Positions 24,320 to 36,595 of a stretch of DNA of 64,000 bases are shown here, in pieces. Each line of letters opens with the position of its first letter. Positions within the stretch are counted from its first letter, which is position 1. The stretch comes from Stenogyne calaminthoides (Eukaryota; Streptophyta; Magnoliopsida; Lamiales; Lamiaceae), in contig JBBCBC010000037.1 of assembly GCA_037126765.1 (NCBI GenBank), forward strand, positions 11,351,263-11,415,262. The letters are read 5' to 3'. The notes beneath the pieces were generated by a model, which searched no databases, was not told the DNA's origin, and saw only the letters and a program-made list of their open reading frames with translations. Position numbers and translations under genes: made by a program.

Positions 24320-27300
24320 TTAAGCTGTTTCTGCAGTTTTTTCTACAAGCAATGGAGTTGAATTCGCCTTGTCAACCGCAGGACCAGAATGCTCACTATC
24401 TTCGTCATATCGGTCCACACTGTGCAAGAAAATGCCTACAGAATACGCAAGTGGGCGAGATCAAAACATGTGTTTTCCATGTGAATGCTACAACAGAACA
24501 GAATTTCATAGATACATGAAGCAGAAGTTTTTACCTATGAACCATATTCCAGCAGCCACGAAAAGAATGGATGTTAAAATAAGAGCAGTGGTCCTCCAAT
24601 TGTTGATTCGATCCTGCAGAAACCAACCGTTTTTGTTTTAGTGAAATACCGTCAAATATAAGGACGTATACTTCCATCCATGTATCTGACTCTGTATTCA
24701 GTGTATCGTTCATGCTGAGCTAGATACAAAAGCAGTGTTACAGGCTTGAGTCATGGTCACAAATAGAATCCATTTTTATTCCTCACAAATTTATCACTCA
24801 CTACACTTGACAACAGAAATAAGAATCACCAAATATTTACATCCATGTTTTGTGTGCACGTGCCACTTTTCAAATGCTTTCTTGCAAGAATTAGTAGGTA
24901 ATGAATGTGTTGCAGGCACAATGTTGAATCCTAGTATATAACAAATTATTGATATTAGATAATTCTCTAACTAATGTCTGAGGGGAGTCTAGTCCACTCG
25001 AAGAAGGCAAACCTGGAGGAGGCCGACAAGGGGAGATGATGGCACATCGCCAAATATGTGAATTGATACGGTGGACATTGCCATGGATAATGGTCTCAGA
25101 CTAGGCTTCACTGAATGCAGACAAACAAAATTTACCGGAGCCTGCAACATCACCAAAAAAAATATAATGCAAGGTCCAATTTACAATATTTAATCTAAAA
25201 AGTGCAGCAGGTGCAATAGCAAACAAACATTTACTGGAAAAATAGTGAAAATGATCAAAATTAAATGCCAAGTAACAAAACACAAAACAAGCAGAATGGG
25301 AGAGATACAAAATGCAACAAAGATGTAAAACGAAAATAAGATAAATGGGAAAACCAGTACCTGGGTAGCAAATACAAGCAGCTCTCCAATTGCAAAAAGA
25401 GCGAGAAAAGCATACAGGCTATGAAAGCAAAAGGCAGCAAAGCAAAATACTGCTCCAGCAAGTGTTGCGAATGATAAAAGCTGCGTAAGTGGCAGTTAGA
25501 AGTTAAGAACAATTTTGCATATGAATGAAAGCACGCCATTTAGGCTGCATTAGAATATAAATATAACATATAGGTGATCATACATAGTGCTTCAGGTAAG
25601 ACCTGAAGTGAATAGAATCCAACATGTTTAGGATATTAAAATAACTTATATGTTCAATTTTATAATGCAGGCTTCACCTTAAAAGCGTTGGGTAGTGTGG
25701 AAGTCATAAGATCAAGAACAACACCACCTGCTATTGAGCCCACTACTCCACAGATTGCTGTTACACCTCCAAACATATAGTCTGCATTGCTCTGGGCAAA
25801 AGAAATGTCATTTTTTAACAGTAGAGAAGATGATCACTAAAGAAAGATTACAATTTATACAGAACAAGTTTAGATATTTTATTATGTATATAAGAGAAAG
25901 ATCAAAATTAAAAACTCTTGACACTACAATTCTAAGGTGCATGAGGTGCTTACCATGTGATATATACTATAGCCCGCCTTAGGCCCCCAATAGGAATAGG
26001 CACCTATGACGAAATTATATGCAATATAACCTGCCAAAGCCATTAAAAAGGAAATGAAGTTACCAGGATGAACTAGTGGCAAAGAAACACATATTAAGTG
26101 CTCATATAAGAAACTGATAAGTGAGTTGGTAATCACTATCTGTGTTGCTTTTCATGACAGTAGTTAAACATCCAGAGGTAGCACATGGGGAAAGTAGCAG
26201 TTTAGAAAAGACTAATTTTATTAGTTTGCTGCTATAGCAGAAAGAAAATTTACCAAGAACATTCACCACATAAACCTTCTCAAGCAAAAGGACTTTCATG
26301 TCTTTCGCAAATTCTGCAAAAGCTCCCAACCTGAAATATATGACATTCATCACGAAAACATCTGTTTAAGCTGCACAATAACTTTGGATCCTCTTAATCA
26401 TGTACTTCTGGGAAAAAAAATTACAGACCAACTTTTCTTGCTGAAAACCAGCCTTCCTACACTAATGAGAAAATCTGAAACTCAGGAAACTCCTCACCTC
26501 AAGGGGTTTGAACATCCATTTGCAACCCCTTCCCTCGTGGAATGCTCACCACCTTCAAAAACATTCCATAGTGAATCTAATTATGAAAACTAAAAATAAT
26601 TTCTTATAGAACAACAAAACTCAGAAGGACACTAAGAAAACTAAGAACCAATGAGATTCACAAATATGATGACCAACTAATCTTTGAAATGAAAATTTTA
26701 AAGTAGGAAAAAGAAGATACATTAATATATATGCCTTATACTGCATCGGTGCATATGAAGATTCTATTGAATGATTTTAATCGAAACCACTCAGTTATGC
26801 AACATTACTAGTTCCCTCTAATATACTCACCCTCAGAGTTACCAAGCAATTGATTGTGTACAATGCATTAGAACTTAGAAAGAGTATATTACCCCAGAAT
26901 TTAGAGACTATTCTGGATATTTAAGTTGGCAGAGAAAAACTAATAAAGTGTGATTAAATAATTTAGATTAATGTTATCAGTAACATTCAGTTATCCAGTA
27001 CCTTGATCGTCTGACACATCCTCCACTGCTGTCAATGCTTTTCTAGTTCCGGCAGGAGCGAAACCTGAACGAAATAGGCATTAGCAATATGCAGATAAAT
27101 ATGGATCAATCAGAGTAGTAGTATAGTCCTGACCTTTCAATTGCAGAGGTTTCATCACAAAGCCTAAGATAGCAAACGGAAGCATCAAAAAAGCCTCCAC
27201 CCAAAATGCCCAGCGCCAACCAAAGTGACTAATCTGTAATCAAGCACAAGGAGGGTACTTAAGTAGTAATTCAACTAACAGTGAAAACAACACTTTGTTT

Positions 27301-29920
27301 TAATGGGGAAGCAGAGTCGACATTAAAAGCTTGATTATGCAAGAACTAATCCTCTGAAATTTGACAGATCTATTGCCATGGAGTAATTAAGAAAGAACAT
27401 ACCAGTCCGCCATAAACATATCCCACTGCGATACCTGTTGGTATACACATGTAAAAAGCTCCCAGCCATGCTGTCCTCTGTTACACAAAGAGTGTGTCAT
27501 ACGCTGCTATGCAAAGTTTTGAATGCAGGGAATGAAACAGCACAAGAAAAGGCTCAGTAAAAATTGATGAACTCGATATAATAGGGAAAAGGAGCATGCT
27601 AAATCCAATCTCAATAGTTTGAAAGGAGAACATCAGAACTTGGGAAAACAAAGATCATAGAGAATGGATACCAAAAAGTAAAATAAACAAAATCTGGCAT
27701 ATCCTTTAAAATATCAATATTTGAAAAGCCAAATAACAACACCGCTACAACTCACACTAGTCATGAAATTCATGACACTTGTTCAAAATGTTCCAATCTT
27801 TGAATTTAGATAATATACAGGGCATTGAGTAAATCATGGAAAGAGAGCTCTATATACAGAAAACTTCACATGCATCCACCACCATTTAAGAAGATATATT
27901 TGCTAGGTAAGAGGAAAAACAATAATAATCTTGATTTTCTAAAGAATGGGCTTAAAGATAGACAACAAACCTGAGTAACTGGGGCATTGTCATCAATAAA
28001 TGGAGCAGCAAGGCTTATAAAAGACGCCTCACCAACACCCACTAGCCTACAGAACAAAAAATATATACGTATACCCAAAACAAGAATTAAGTACCACAGC
28101 AACAAACAAATGCTCCATAAATACAGTGATATTTAGAAGATTTTACTTACATGCGAGCAATTACAATGGACCAAAAATTAAATGAAAATCCACAGAAAGT
28201 AACCGCAACTGTCCACACTGTCAAACCAACTCCAATAAGCCTAAAGGGATTGACACTGCAGGTTCATGTAAACACAAGAATAAGACGACAGATAAAAATG
28301 GGAATATGATTCTCTGTTAGAAACATTGCTCAGAATATTATCCTAGATGGATGTTTTCATTAAAGTATATCGATGCTATTAAAGACCAACAAGCAGGATG
28401 TCAGATGTCACATAGTAAAAACCAGGGTCGAAGATTTATTACCTCTTGGCTGAAGATGCAAATATTGGAGATGCCACGAGGAGTCCAACCATGAAAGCAG
28501 ATGATATAACCCCATCCTCAAAGTTATTCAGGTTAAATTCACCCCTGAATAGAAGTAAAAACAGAGCATCAGTCAGAGTATCACTAATGCGGACCTCTTT
28601 TTGGAACATCAGTATAAGTCGGCATTACTAATCATTGTGCTCTAACAAAGAAGGTGGTACAATCATATACTCTTAAATTTCCTACAACTCCTCCACTTTT
28701 ATTCAAGACATAAAAAATAAAACTACGGTTAGTAAAAATAAAACACCCTCCACCCTGGTCCTAAGGCATGAATTCAATGTCGTGTGCACTACTTACCCCA
28801 ACATGCCAATTCAAACAAAATTATTGTTGTTCTTGTAAAATCGGTCAACAACCCTATCAGAGGAACATATACATTCACTAACTAAAAACAGTTGACATTT
28901 TGAGTAGATAATGATGTAATCATAGCAATACTTAACAAGTCAAAATAGTAATGAAAGAAAAAGAATAACCACTGTAGTACTGTAAAAACATGCAAAAAAA
29001 AGACTATGAAAATGGTTAATGAAGAGAGAAGAGTACTTTGGTGCACCAGTAAAGTGACGTGCCAAATGTGTTTATCGAACTTACTGAATTCCACTACCAG
29101 ATGTGCATGCACCAGTACTTGAGCAAGTTCTCCGGCTCCCATTTACACCATTACTCGCTATAGCTCCGCGATCTATGTAATTCACTAGGTTGATAACACA
29201 AAAGATAACAAGCAACCTGCCAAAACAGGCAAAATCAGAGAAAACAATTAAGAGATAGACTGAAATTGGACAAGGTAAAAACACCACATAATGAACAAAG
29301 CCTGACAGATAGGCAAACTCTAGTTCCTTTACTTCAGAGTTCAGATCACCTAAATGAGATAATGCAATCAATTCAATAAATTGGAAACTGAAATACATCA
29401 CTCCGGTCCTTCCATCCAAGGCAGTTAAAACAATCGGATGTAGCCTACTAAATGCTTAAAAATCAAACACTTCTTCCCCTGAAACAGAATCATACTAAGA
29501 ACCTATCAAACAATAATCATGCTGCTGCTAAATTACTCCCATGAAAGCCCTAGCACAAAAAAACCCTCTCCTCGAGACCCGCATAGGAAAACCGCAACAC
29601 ACTCAATATTCCTTACTCAATTCACCGAGAATTACACACGTATCATTACAATTAGGTACACACAAACCAGACAGATTGATTATAAAAGATAATAACAATA
29701 AAGGCATGAAAATTTACCTTTTCGGAGTAAACCAAGAAGGATTGGGAGCTAACGATGTTGAAGCTCTGGCCATTTCTTTTCCTGTCTCTTTCTCCGTCTC
29801 CAGAGGCACAGCTACAGATGGTGCAGGCTCTTTGGCCCGGTCCGGATCCGGCTTTGGGTCTGAATTCTGGTTCGGGTTCGGAATTGGGTCCTCCGGTTTT
29901 TCGTCTTCTCCCAATCCCAT
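24320..29920 (-). CDS. Spinster-type major facilitator transporter, 16 exons, 548 aa
   Basis: MFS membrane carrier of the spinster family (putative sphingolipid or lysolipid transport by homology; the plant substrate is not settled). Exons (minus): 29920-29718, 29216-29085, 28544-28443, 28255-28151, 28046-27971, 27477-27403, 27233-27134, 27064-27002, 26576-26498, 26330-26254, 26030-25954, 25791-25678, 25480-25361, 25141-25013, 24613-24535, 24435-24320; 1647 nt, phases consistent. An acidic/Pro-rich N-terminus of ~65 residues precedes TM1 (FCVINLVNYIDRGAIA). The family block LVGVGEASFISLAAPFIDDN is in exon 5, GWRWAFWVEAFLMLPFA in exon 7. The small exon 9 lies in the central cytosolic loop and was placed because it alone restores phase. 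Twelve TM segments expected. Confidence 0.92.
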
Positions 29921-30869
29921 GTGTAGATATTTATCGGCAGTATAAATAATATACGAGTATTAATTGGTTTGACTGGTTGTTGCACTCGTTCCTCCGTGTT
30001 GATGCCGTCTTCCTCCTTGTTTTTTTCTTTATTCCTTTAAACTTTTTTGACAATTTATCGATTATTGACATTGATGAATGATTACCCTTTTCTCTTTAAA
30101 TCCTGAATAGGAAATCTTTTTATGATCCGAATCAGTTCAGGTTATCGTAATCTGTACAAAAATCTAGGTTAGATTGCGAAAAAAATGTGATTTCTCTTAT
30201 TTTAAATTAATAATCGAGTTTCTATCAAAAAAATAATAATAATCGAGTAATATTGATGAATTAAGAATTTGAAATCCTTTTATTTTTAATCATATCTTCA
30301 AATCATTTCGTTTTTCACTTTATATTAAACGAAGATTAAGTAAATGAATTTAATTGAACTTTATCAGGTGGGATACATGTTAAGTCTGTTTATTGAAAAA
30401 ATGATTTTTTCATTATGATGACTAATGTTTATTAATGAAAATAATGGTTGGATCAAATTTGAAGGAAGTGTATTGAAGTATAAGTTGTGTAGAATAACAT
30501 ATACGTTGACTTCAACTTTTGTTTAGGGATATTTTGTTTCAACTTTTAAAACTTCACAGTTAGTGTGGGCAATCACAGTCTGATACCCTCAAAATAATTA
30601 CTAATACCTTTCAATAATTTTGTTGTTGATTTGTAACGCTAATAATAAAAGGACGTGCAATCCTAAAAAACGTACATAAATGGAAGCACGTGTGCGTGGT
30701 GGTAAATGCACTGCCCATGTGTCCTGAATTACATCGTCTTCAAAAAAAAGTAATCATTTACAAAATCAATAGATTCTTAATTATATCTAATTTATGCGAT
30801 ATATATATATATATATATATCGAATTTATCAATATTTTGGGCAGAAATTTATCAATTTATTAATTTTTA
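29921..30869. other. Intergenic region upstream of the transporter gene
   Basis: No gene visible. It should include the promoter of the minus-strand transporter. An (AT)n run of 22 bp is at 30799-30820. Confidence 0.55.
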
Positions 30870-32017
30870 TGCCCCGTTTGGTAGCTCAGATTACACGATA
30901 ATCTGACCATAATCATGGGTCCACTCCCAATTTGATAGCAACGTTAATTAATCTTAGAGGCCCAAGATTGGGCCCAACTCCGTGCCTATTAAATGTTACG
31001 TTTCACCCAAGTTATCTCACCAAATGAGGTGTGATTTGAAATCGGTCTTGAACAGTACTGCGGCAATTAGTGGAAATTTCAAAAATACCCCTCGCATATA
31101 TAAACATAAACCGCCCTTATTTTTTCAGATCCCTTTCACTTTCGCTCAGATTTCTTCCAATTATTTTTCTGTAGTCCCCAAGCCCGCCGGAAAGATTTCG
31201 GGTCGGAGGCCTTCTTCACAACTATTAGCAGATCGATTTCCTGGTGGCCGAGTGTGCCATCACAGGATGAGCGAATTGTTATTTGCCGTTGGAATCGAAG
31301 TAAAGCGCGCCACACCCGTCGACACAGTACAATACCTCGGAATGCGCTGGGGACGACGCGGCGGCGGAGCGGCGGGGAGTGCAGTATCCCAACATGCGAA
31401 ACCGTAGGGGTGAGGAGGAACAACAGCGACATCCACGCAGCAAGCGAAGGCAGGCATCTCTCTGTTTTCCCCGATCTATGTATCAATTTCTCTTTGTAAG
31501 ATTGATGATAATGAATCAAAGAATCACGAAATTATAATACTTGCAAAAAATAGGGTTTTCTCATTATAGTCTTGGAGAGAGAAAGGCGTGAGATCTGAGG
31601 GAACAGAGGTGGTCACAGGTGGTGGATGGGAGGCGGCGGGCGACATTGAAGAAACTAGAAAATGAAGGGAAAATTAGTTGAAACCCTTTTCTTGCTTTAA
31701 CAATTTGGCCCAAGTTATTGAGTCGCCAGAGATTGTCCGAAAAGGAACATGTGAGTTTGGATGTCTCTAGATTTTAAGATTTGGGAGAAACAAAAATCCC
31801 AGATGGTGGTTTGAGTTGTTGTTATTGTAATTATGCAAGGGTAAAACTGTCTTTTACAATTAAATAATGAGTTAAAAGATACAGTTGAATTAGCTTATCC
31901 ATGCGATTAATTTTTTGACCAAACATCCAACTTCTAATCGTGGTCCTGGCTAAATGGACCTGACTACATTATCGGCCTAATCTGGGTGATAATTAAGCCG
32001 TGCTACCAAACGGGGCC
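30870..32017. mobile_element. Non-autonomous PIF/Harbinger element (1148 bp) with TTA target duplication
   Basis: Left end TGCCCCGTTTGGTAGC at 30870, right end (other strand) GGCCCCGTTTGGTAGC from 32017: a 16-bp inverted repeat with one mismatch at the tip. TTA flanks both sides (30867-30869, 32018-32020), the expected PIF/Harbinger target. Inside, no transposase. A TATA box (CATATATAAA near 31096) follows a motif caaaaatacccctcg that recurs in the other Harbinger elements of this window, so it looks like a deletion derivative that kept the promoter and leader. Confidence 0.88.
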
Positions 32018-32305
32018 TTAGAAGATAATTTGACGCATTATAAGTTCGACAATCGTGAATAGAGGGCATACCGCATACCATACCATTCGGCTATTCCAGT
32101 GTGTAGCAAACTAGCAGGGCAATAGAATAGAGATGATTGAAGTTTTTAAACATTTTATTTTTGGAGATCAATGATTTGAATTGAGTCGAATAGACATAAT
32201 TGTATAATAATTTTCTAACATATGATAATTTTATTTTTAAATTACATTTATAATTTAACAAATTTTTGTGTGTGTGTTATATTAGTCTATTTTCTTGATT
32301 ATGAA
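32018..32305. other. Short interval between Harbinger and hAT elements
   Basis: AT-rich sequence of under 300 bp with no feature other than the flanking target duplications. Confidence 0.5.
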
Positions 32306-32589
32306 CATGGTTGCAGAACTTCGGCCTTTAAATGTCCCGCCTAAAGTAGTCTTTGCAGCGTTAGGCGTAGCCGCCCGTTTTTTTGCCAAAATCGTGAGAA
32401 AAATCGTTTTAATTTCTTCGGCTCATAATTGATTTAAGGCGGACCTAAGCGGATCTAGGTGGCCGTCTAGGCGAATTTATGTTAATTTATTTTGTAATTA
32501 AAAAAAAATGAGACCGCCTAGGCGGCCGACTAGGCGGTCTAGGCGGCCACAATCCGTCCGCCTAGCGATTTCCGACTTCTGCACCCTTG
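32306..32589. repeat. Short internal unit with its own right terminus inside the hAT element
   Basis: The right terminus of the large element (about 33857-33927: subterminal cctaggcgg words, then gatttccgacttctgcaccc) is present a second time at about 32517-32589. So the left end plus this internal terminus make a 284-bp MITE-sized unit inside the 1.6-kb element. No second ATTATGAA follows 32589, so the inner copy was not a separate insertion with its own TSD. Confidence 0.75.
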
Positions 32590-33162
32590 ATCCAATGTAA
32601 TAGTATAATTGAGGACAAAAACTCGTGTGAGACGATTTAATAGTATAATTAAGGACAAAAAAATTCGTATGAGACGAGGTATAAACTACCGCAATTTGAC
32701 TCCCATCCCTTTTATAGTGCAAAGCGTCGTTGTTCAAATTATGTTCCGTCTCACCGTGAAATTGTCTCATACAAGTGTGCCTCATAATTTAGGGGAAAAA
32801 AGTTGATATAACTTTCAAATTCAAATTTTATCATTCTAAAATAACATTGATACATTGATTGCGTAAAAGTGGGAAACTGTGATTGTTAATTACAACTTAC
32901 TGCTACTAAATTCGAAATATATTTTAGATTCTAAACATTGATTAATAGTATTGGTTTTCTTTCTGAAATATCTTGAATGCATATGTTTTGTGTTATCTTA
33001 TTTAATTAATAAGAGCAAAAAATATTTATTTCAACATGAAGACTTACATATATAGTATAGCAAACAATTGAAAAAGAATAATATATATGAAACAGCAATT
33101 TGATATACCAATAAATTATAAATAATAAAACAAATTAAAAACTAGGAAGAAAAACAACTTAC

Positions 33163-33288
33163 GTAATTGTTGAGTGACGCCGAAAATTGGTCATATTGTT
33201 GTGTTTAAAATATTTGAGCAGTAAATTTTGAGCAAATTCGGCTGGCCGCCACACTAGTCCCATCTTCATTCCAAGAGATCCAATTCGG
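33163..33288 (-). pseudogene. Captured exon fragment of a heat-shock transcription factor gene
   Basis: Minus-strand translation gives WISWNEDGT in one frame and, after a one-base slip near 33250, VWRPAEFAQNLLLKYFKHNN. That is the core of the plant HSF DNA-binding domain (family pattern ISWNEDG, then VVWRPxEFARDLLPxYFKHNNF). It ends at acaattac|gtaagt, which corresponds to the conserved HSF intron position inside the recognition helix segment. The frameshift and changed helix residues mean it is not functional. The class cannot be fixed; WRPAEFA suggests class B. Confidence 0.75.
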
Positions 33289-34272
33289 CTGTCAATTACA
33301 TACTAGACATCAGAAACATGAAGCAAATTTAGTGGTAATGAAATTAAGCAAATTAATCAAATGTCTAGCTAACCTGATTTTAGAGAAGGTGCAGTTGCAA
33401 TCGAATTTCATTAGACTCACATAGTTTCTGATTATTACACACCTAAAGTGATTAGCATCCTCATTCCGAATGCAACAACAATGAATCACAATGTTCATTG
33501 TGTGCAAACTTACCCAAATTGACGTGATTGAGTATGTAATATTTTAATTTGCAGATGAGAGGAAATCAAGAGGAGACCAATTCGCTCGGGTGCCGAAAAT
33601 TGTGGGAGGCAGAATGTAGATATATATATATAAGATATAGAAAAGCAGTCGTAGATATATGTGATGAAATAGTGATGAAGATGGTCTAATTTGCTGTGTG
33701 GAAGAAGTGATAGTGATGAAGAAGAGATGTGTCGTGAAAATTTTTGGGAGTTTGCAGCCGAAAAAGAGAGAGAGGTAATTAGGATTTCACGTGAGTGGCG
33801 TGATATGTGAGAACAGTAAATTGAGTCAATGCATTATATATATAAAAAAAATGGGACAGCCTAGGCGGTCTAGGCGCTAGGCGGCCACAATCCGCCCGCC
33901 TAGCGATTTCCGACTTCTGCACCCTTGATTATGAATCACATTTTTTAATGATATATTACCTGTTAGGCAAAAACTTGTATGCAATATTGCATATAAGTCA
34001 TATGTGTAATTATAGATTAATTAAACTTTTTTTCTTTCTTTTTTTTCGCGGGCCTGGAACTGGAACGCACGGGTCAGACAGGGTTTTTCTTCCTCGCGTC
34101 GCGCAATCGCCAGATTTCTTCAATTTTGATTTTCACAGTGCTGCTTTTTCAGGTTTTCCCTTCTCTTCTCTTCTCTTGTTCTTCTTTTTCTTTTTTCTCT
34201 TTCATATTCTTCTCAATTTCTTCAGTTTTCTCACCCTCATAAATTTACAGGTCCTTATGTACTATTCTCACG

Positions 34273-34528
34273 TTGTTCTTTAAATTTATAATCTTGGACT
34301 GATCATTTTTTTCCGCGCTTATACTGGTTTTTGTTAATGTAGTAACACTTGTTTGTTCATAAGGTAACACTCTCTTTTGTTCATGTAGTAACACATCAAG
34401 TTGTTCTTTAAATATGTAATTTTGGACTGAGTATTTCTTTTCGCGTTTGTACTGATTTTGTTCATGTGGTAACACGTTTTTCTTCATAGGGTAACATTTT
34501 TTGTTCATGTAGTAACACATATTTTTTA
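34273..34528. repeat. Two-copy tandem repeat with about 128-bp period
   Basis: The word ttgttctttaaat starts at 34273 and 34401. The two copies share ttggactga, a ttt/cgcg.tt.tact block and gttcatgtagtaacac words, at perhaps 80% identity. The same gtaacac word spreads into flanking sequence to about 34690. Nothing coding is seen. Confidence 0.7.
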
Positions 34529-36305
34529 GTAATATGTAGCATTGTACACATGTCGCCATGATATTAAATGAATACTCATGTGTTATCATATGATAATGTA
34601 TTTTTTTTAATGATAATGTAATTTTTATTTTACGTAGTAATACATTTCATTTCTATAAATATCACTTTTTTTCATGTAGTAACACATAATTTTTTTTTTT
34701 AAATTATGTGCTCAATAGGAATTGATCATGCAACCAAATACATTAGCAACAAGAGTTGGTATGCTGTGAAACTTGTTTACCGTGAAACTGATTTTTTTTT
34801 TATAGACATACTCTTTAGTAATATAAGTCACACCCTTCAATTATCACTACGACACTTTTTGATATAATATAAATCACACCCTTCACTTTTACGAGTAATA
34901 CTCTTTATAGTAAAATGTCACACCCTTTACAGTAAAAAGTCACACTCTTTAGTAATAAAAGTCACACTCTTTAACCAGTTTCACCGTAAAATTTGTTCAC
35001 ACTATACTTTGCCTAGCAACAAACTTAAACCATTAAGCTACAACATATATCTGTTAAAAATATCATTCTATAAATATACATGTGTTCGCCCAACCCACAA
35101 CCCTGACCAGCCATGTCCGCCCACGTCCGACCCGACCCGCGCGAGGATGACCCGCAAATTTTAGTCAAATTTGTCTCCATTGTGATGTATTACGCATATC
35201 ACTATTGTGCAATATTTCACAAGAATCTTATTCTATTTGTAATCGTATAAATATGGGCATATATGTATTATTATAATCATAGTTATACATATTTATTCAT
35301 ATAATAATACATAATATTCAATTTGTTTTGCACAATTTTTTTTAAGACCCAATTCACCGGTAAAAAACCCGCAATTCTTTTGACGTTTCATTAAATGAGC
35401 TAATGTTGCACATGCAACATTTATAGAAATGTTCCTAAAATTAATTTATTGCCACCGCAATAACTTATTCAAATAAACATATCTAATTAACAAAAGACAA
35501 AAATATTAGTAGTTGAATGAACAATTAAGTAGATTTTTCTCACACCTTATCCCACACGACACCATTTCACCAATAATTTTGTCATCAAATTAAATTAATA
35601 TATGAAATGGTAATTTAACACTCCATATCATTAGGTTAACTGAAGAGTTATTTTAAAGCGGTTTAAACGTTACCAATGGCCAATGACTATTAAGATAACA
35701 AACTTATACAACTGAAATCACAGTTCAATCTATTTGTTCTGTTTCTTATGTTTCATGATCATGTGTTTGGCTCTGAATCTTTAGTTAACACGTGTCCTCC
35801 TTATCATAATTATAGGACGCTAATTTTATTTTATTTTTTAAAAATATTGCACTTGTCAATTACCTACCTAGTGAAAATACAAAAACTGATACGGGTGGTA
35901 TTTTGTGCTGAAATTTTCTTTAGCTGAAAACTTTGCGCAGTTCTTTTGGTGGCATTGGTGCGCCAAAATGCTGATTTCTTGGGCTGAAAGTTGGGCTGCA
36001 AAGTATGAACTGATTTTGGGCTGAAAATTGGGCTGCAAACTATGAAGTGAATTTGACTTGAAATTTTCTCTTGGCTTTGCACCCTTTTTAATATGTATCA
36101 GTATAACCACCGACCTAATTATTTAGAGCATTAGTAAATACACCCATCTTGTAGTACAATTGTACCATTTTTTGATAATAATATAGATATTCCATAAATG
36201 GAGTAAAAAACCTAATGAGCGTACTAACTAATTTTGGGGTTGCAAATAACCTGGGCCTTCTATTTTCTTGCGGTGCAGCAGTTTTTCGGGCCCATCTCAC
36301 TCGCT
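34529..36305. other. Repeat-rich intergenic sequence without a gene
   Basis: 34800-35000 contains several degenerate copies of 'gtcacaccctt/gtcacactcttt'. 35970-36060 has two diverged copies of a ~40-bp word (gggctgaaarttgggctgca). A C-rich patch lies at 35090-35150. No ORF, RNA gene or delimitable transposon was found. Confidence 0.5.
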
Positions 36306-36321
36306 GTAAAATGGCTGAATT

Positions 36322-36579
36322 TTTATTTTTTTTTAAAGACAATCAAATACAATAATTCATTCTACCACCGACATATGTCAACATCATTTCATCTCGCTGT
36401 AGACCGGAACTACAATCATCACAATAGGGGACCACCTGAAACTGTAACTCGGAACCGCAACCCAACAATAGGGGGACCACTACCCCACAAGAGGGAATAA
36501 CCCTCTCCGTGTCTCGAACCCAGGATCTCAAAGTCTCAGGTGGTGGAGCTCTAACCACTTGAGTTATCCACACTTTACC
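36322..36579 (-). mobile_element. tRNA-derived SINE with 16-bp target duplication
   Basis: On the minus strand the element starts near 36579 with an A-box-like word ataactcaagtggttagag (36550-36568) and a B-box word gggttcgagac (36511-36521), the internal RNA polymerase III promoter. It ends in an A-rich tail at 36322-36336. The near-identical direct repeats gtaaaatggctgaatt (36306-36321) and gtaaaatgactgaatt (36580-36595) flank it, as produced by LINE-mediated insertion. Confidence 0.88.
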
Positions 36580-36595
36580 GTAAAATGACTGAATT

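Larger units (their letters stand above)
32306..33927. mobile_element. hAT-type element (1622 bp) with 8-bp target duplication
   Basis: ATTATGAA occurs directly before (32298-32305) and after (33928-33935) the element. The termini form an imperfect inverted repeat: CATGGTTGCAGAACTTCGG on the left, CAAGGGTGCAGAAGTCGG on the other strand at the right. Eight-base duplications and CARGG-type ends are hAT traits. Subterminal regions are packed with ggcggtctagg/cctaggcgg words, as expected for hAT transposase-binding sites. No transposase; the interior carries a fragment of a host heat-shock-factor gene. Confidence 0.88.

Noticed and set aside
29541..29945. Plus-strand ORFs opposite the first transporter exon
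   Set aside because: They are antisense shadows of the Pro/Asp-rich N-terminus of the spinster-type gene.
30982..31407. 141-codon plus-strand ORF
   Set aside because: It lies over the TATA box and leader-like part of a non-autonomous Harbinger element and shows no domain; most likely chance.
33948..34283. 111-codon ORF with Phe/Leu-rich product
   Set aside because: Composition reflects pyrimidine-rich low-complexity DNA; no domain or conserved segment.
36510..36575. A tRNA gene
   Set aside because: Only A- and B-box words are present; there is no acceptor stem or anticodon arm, and the A-rich tail and target duplication show a SINE.
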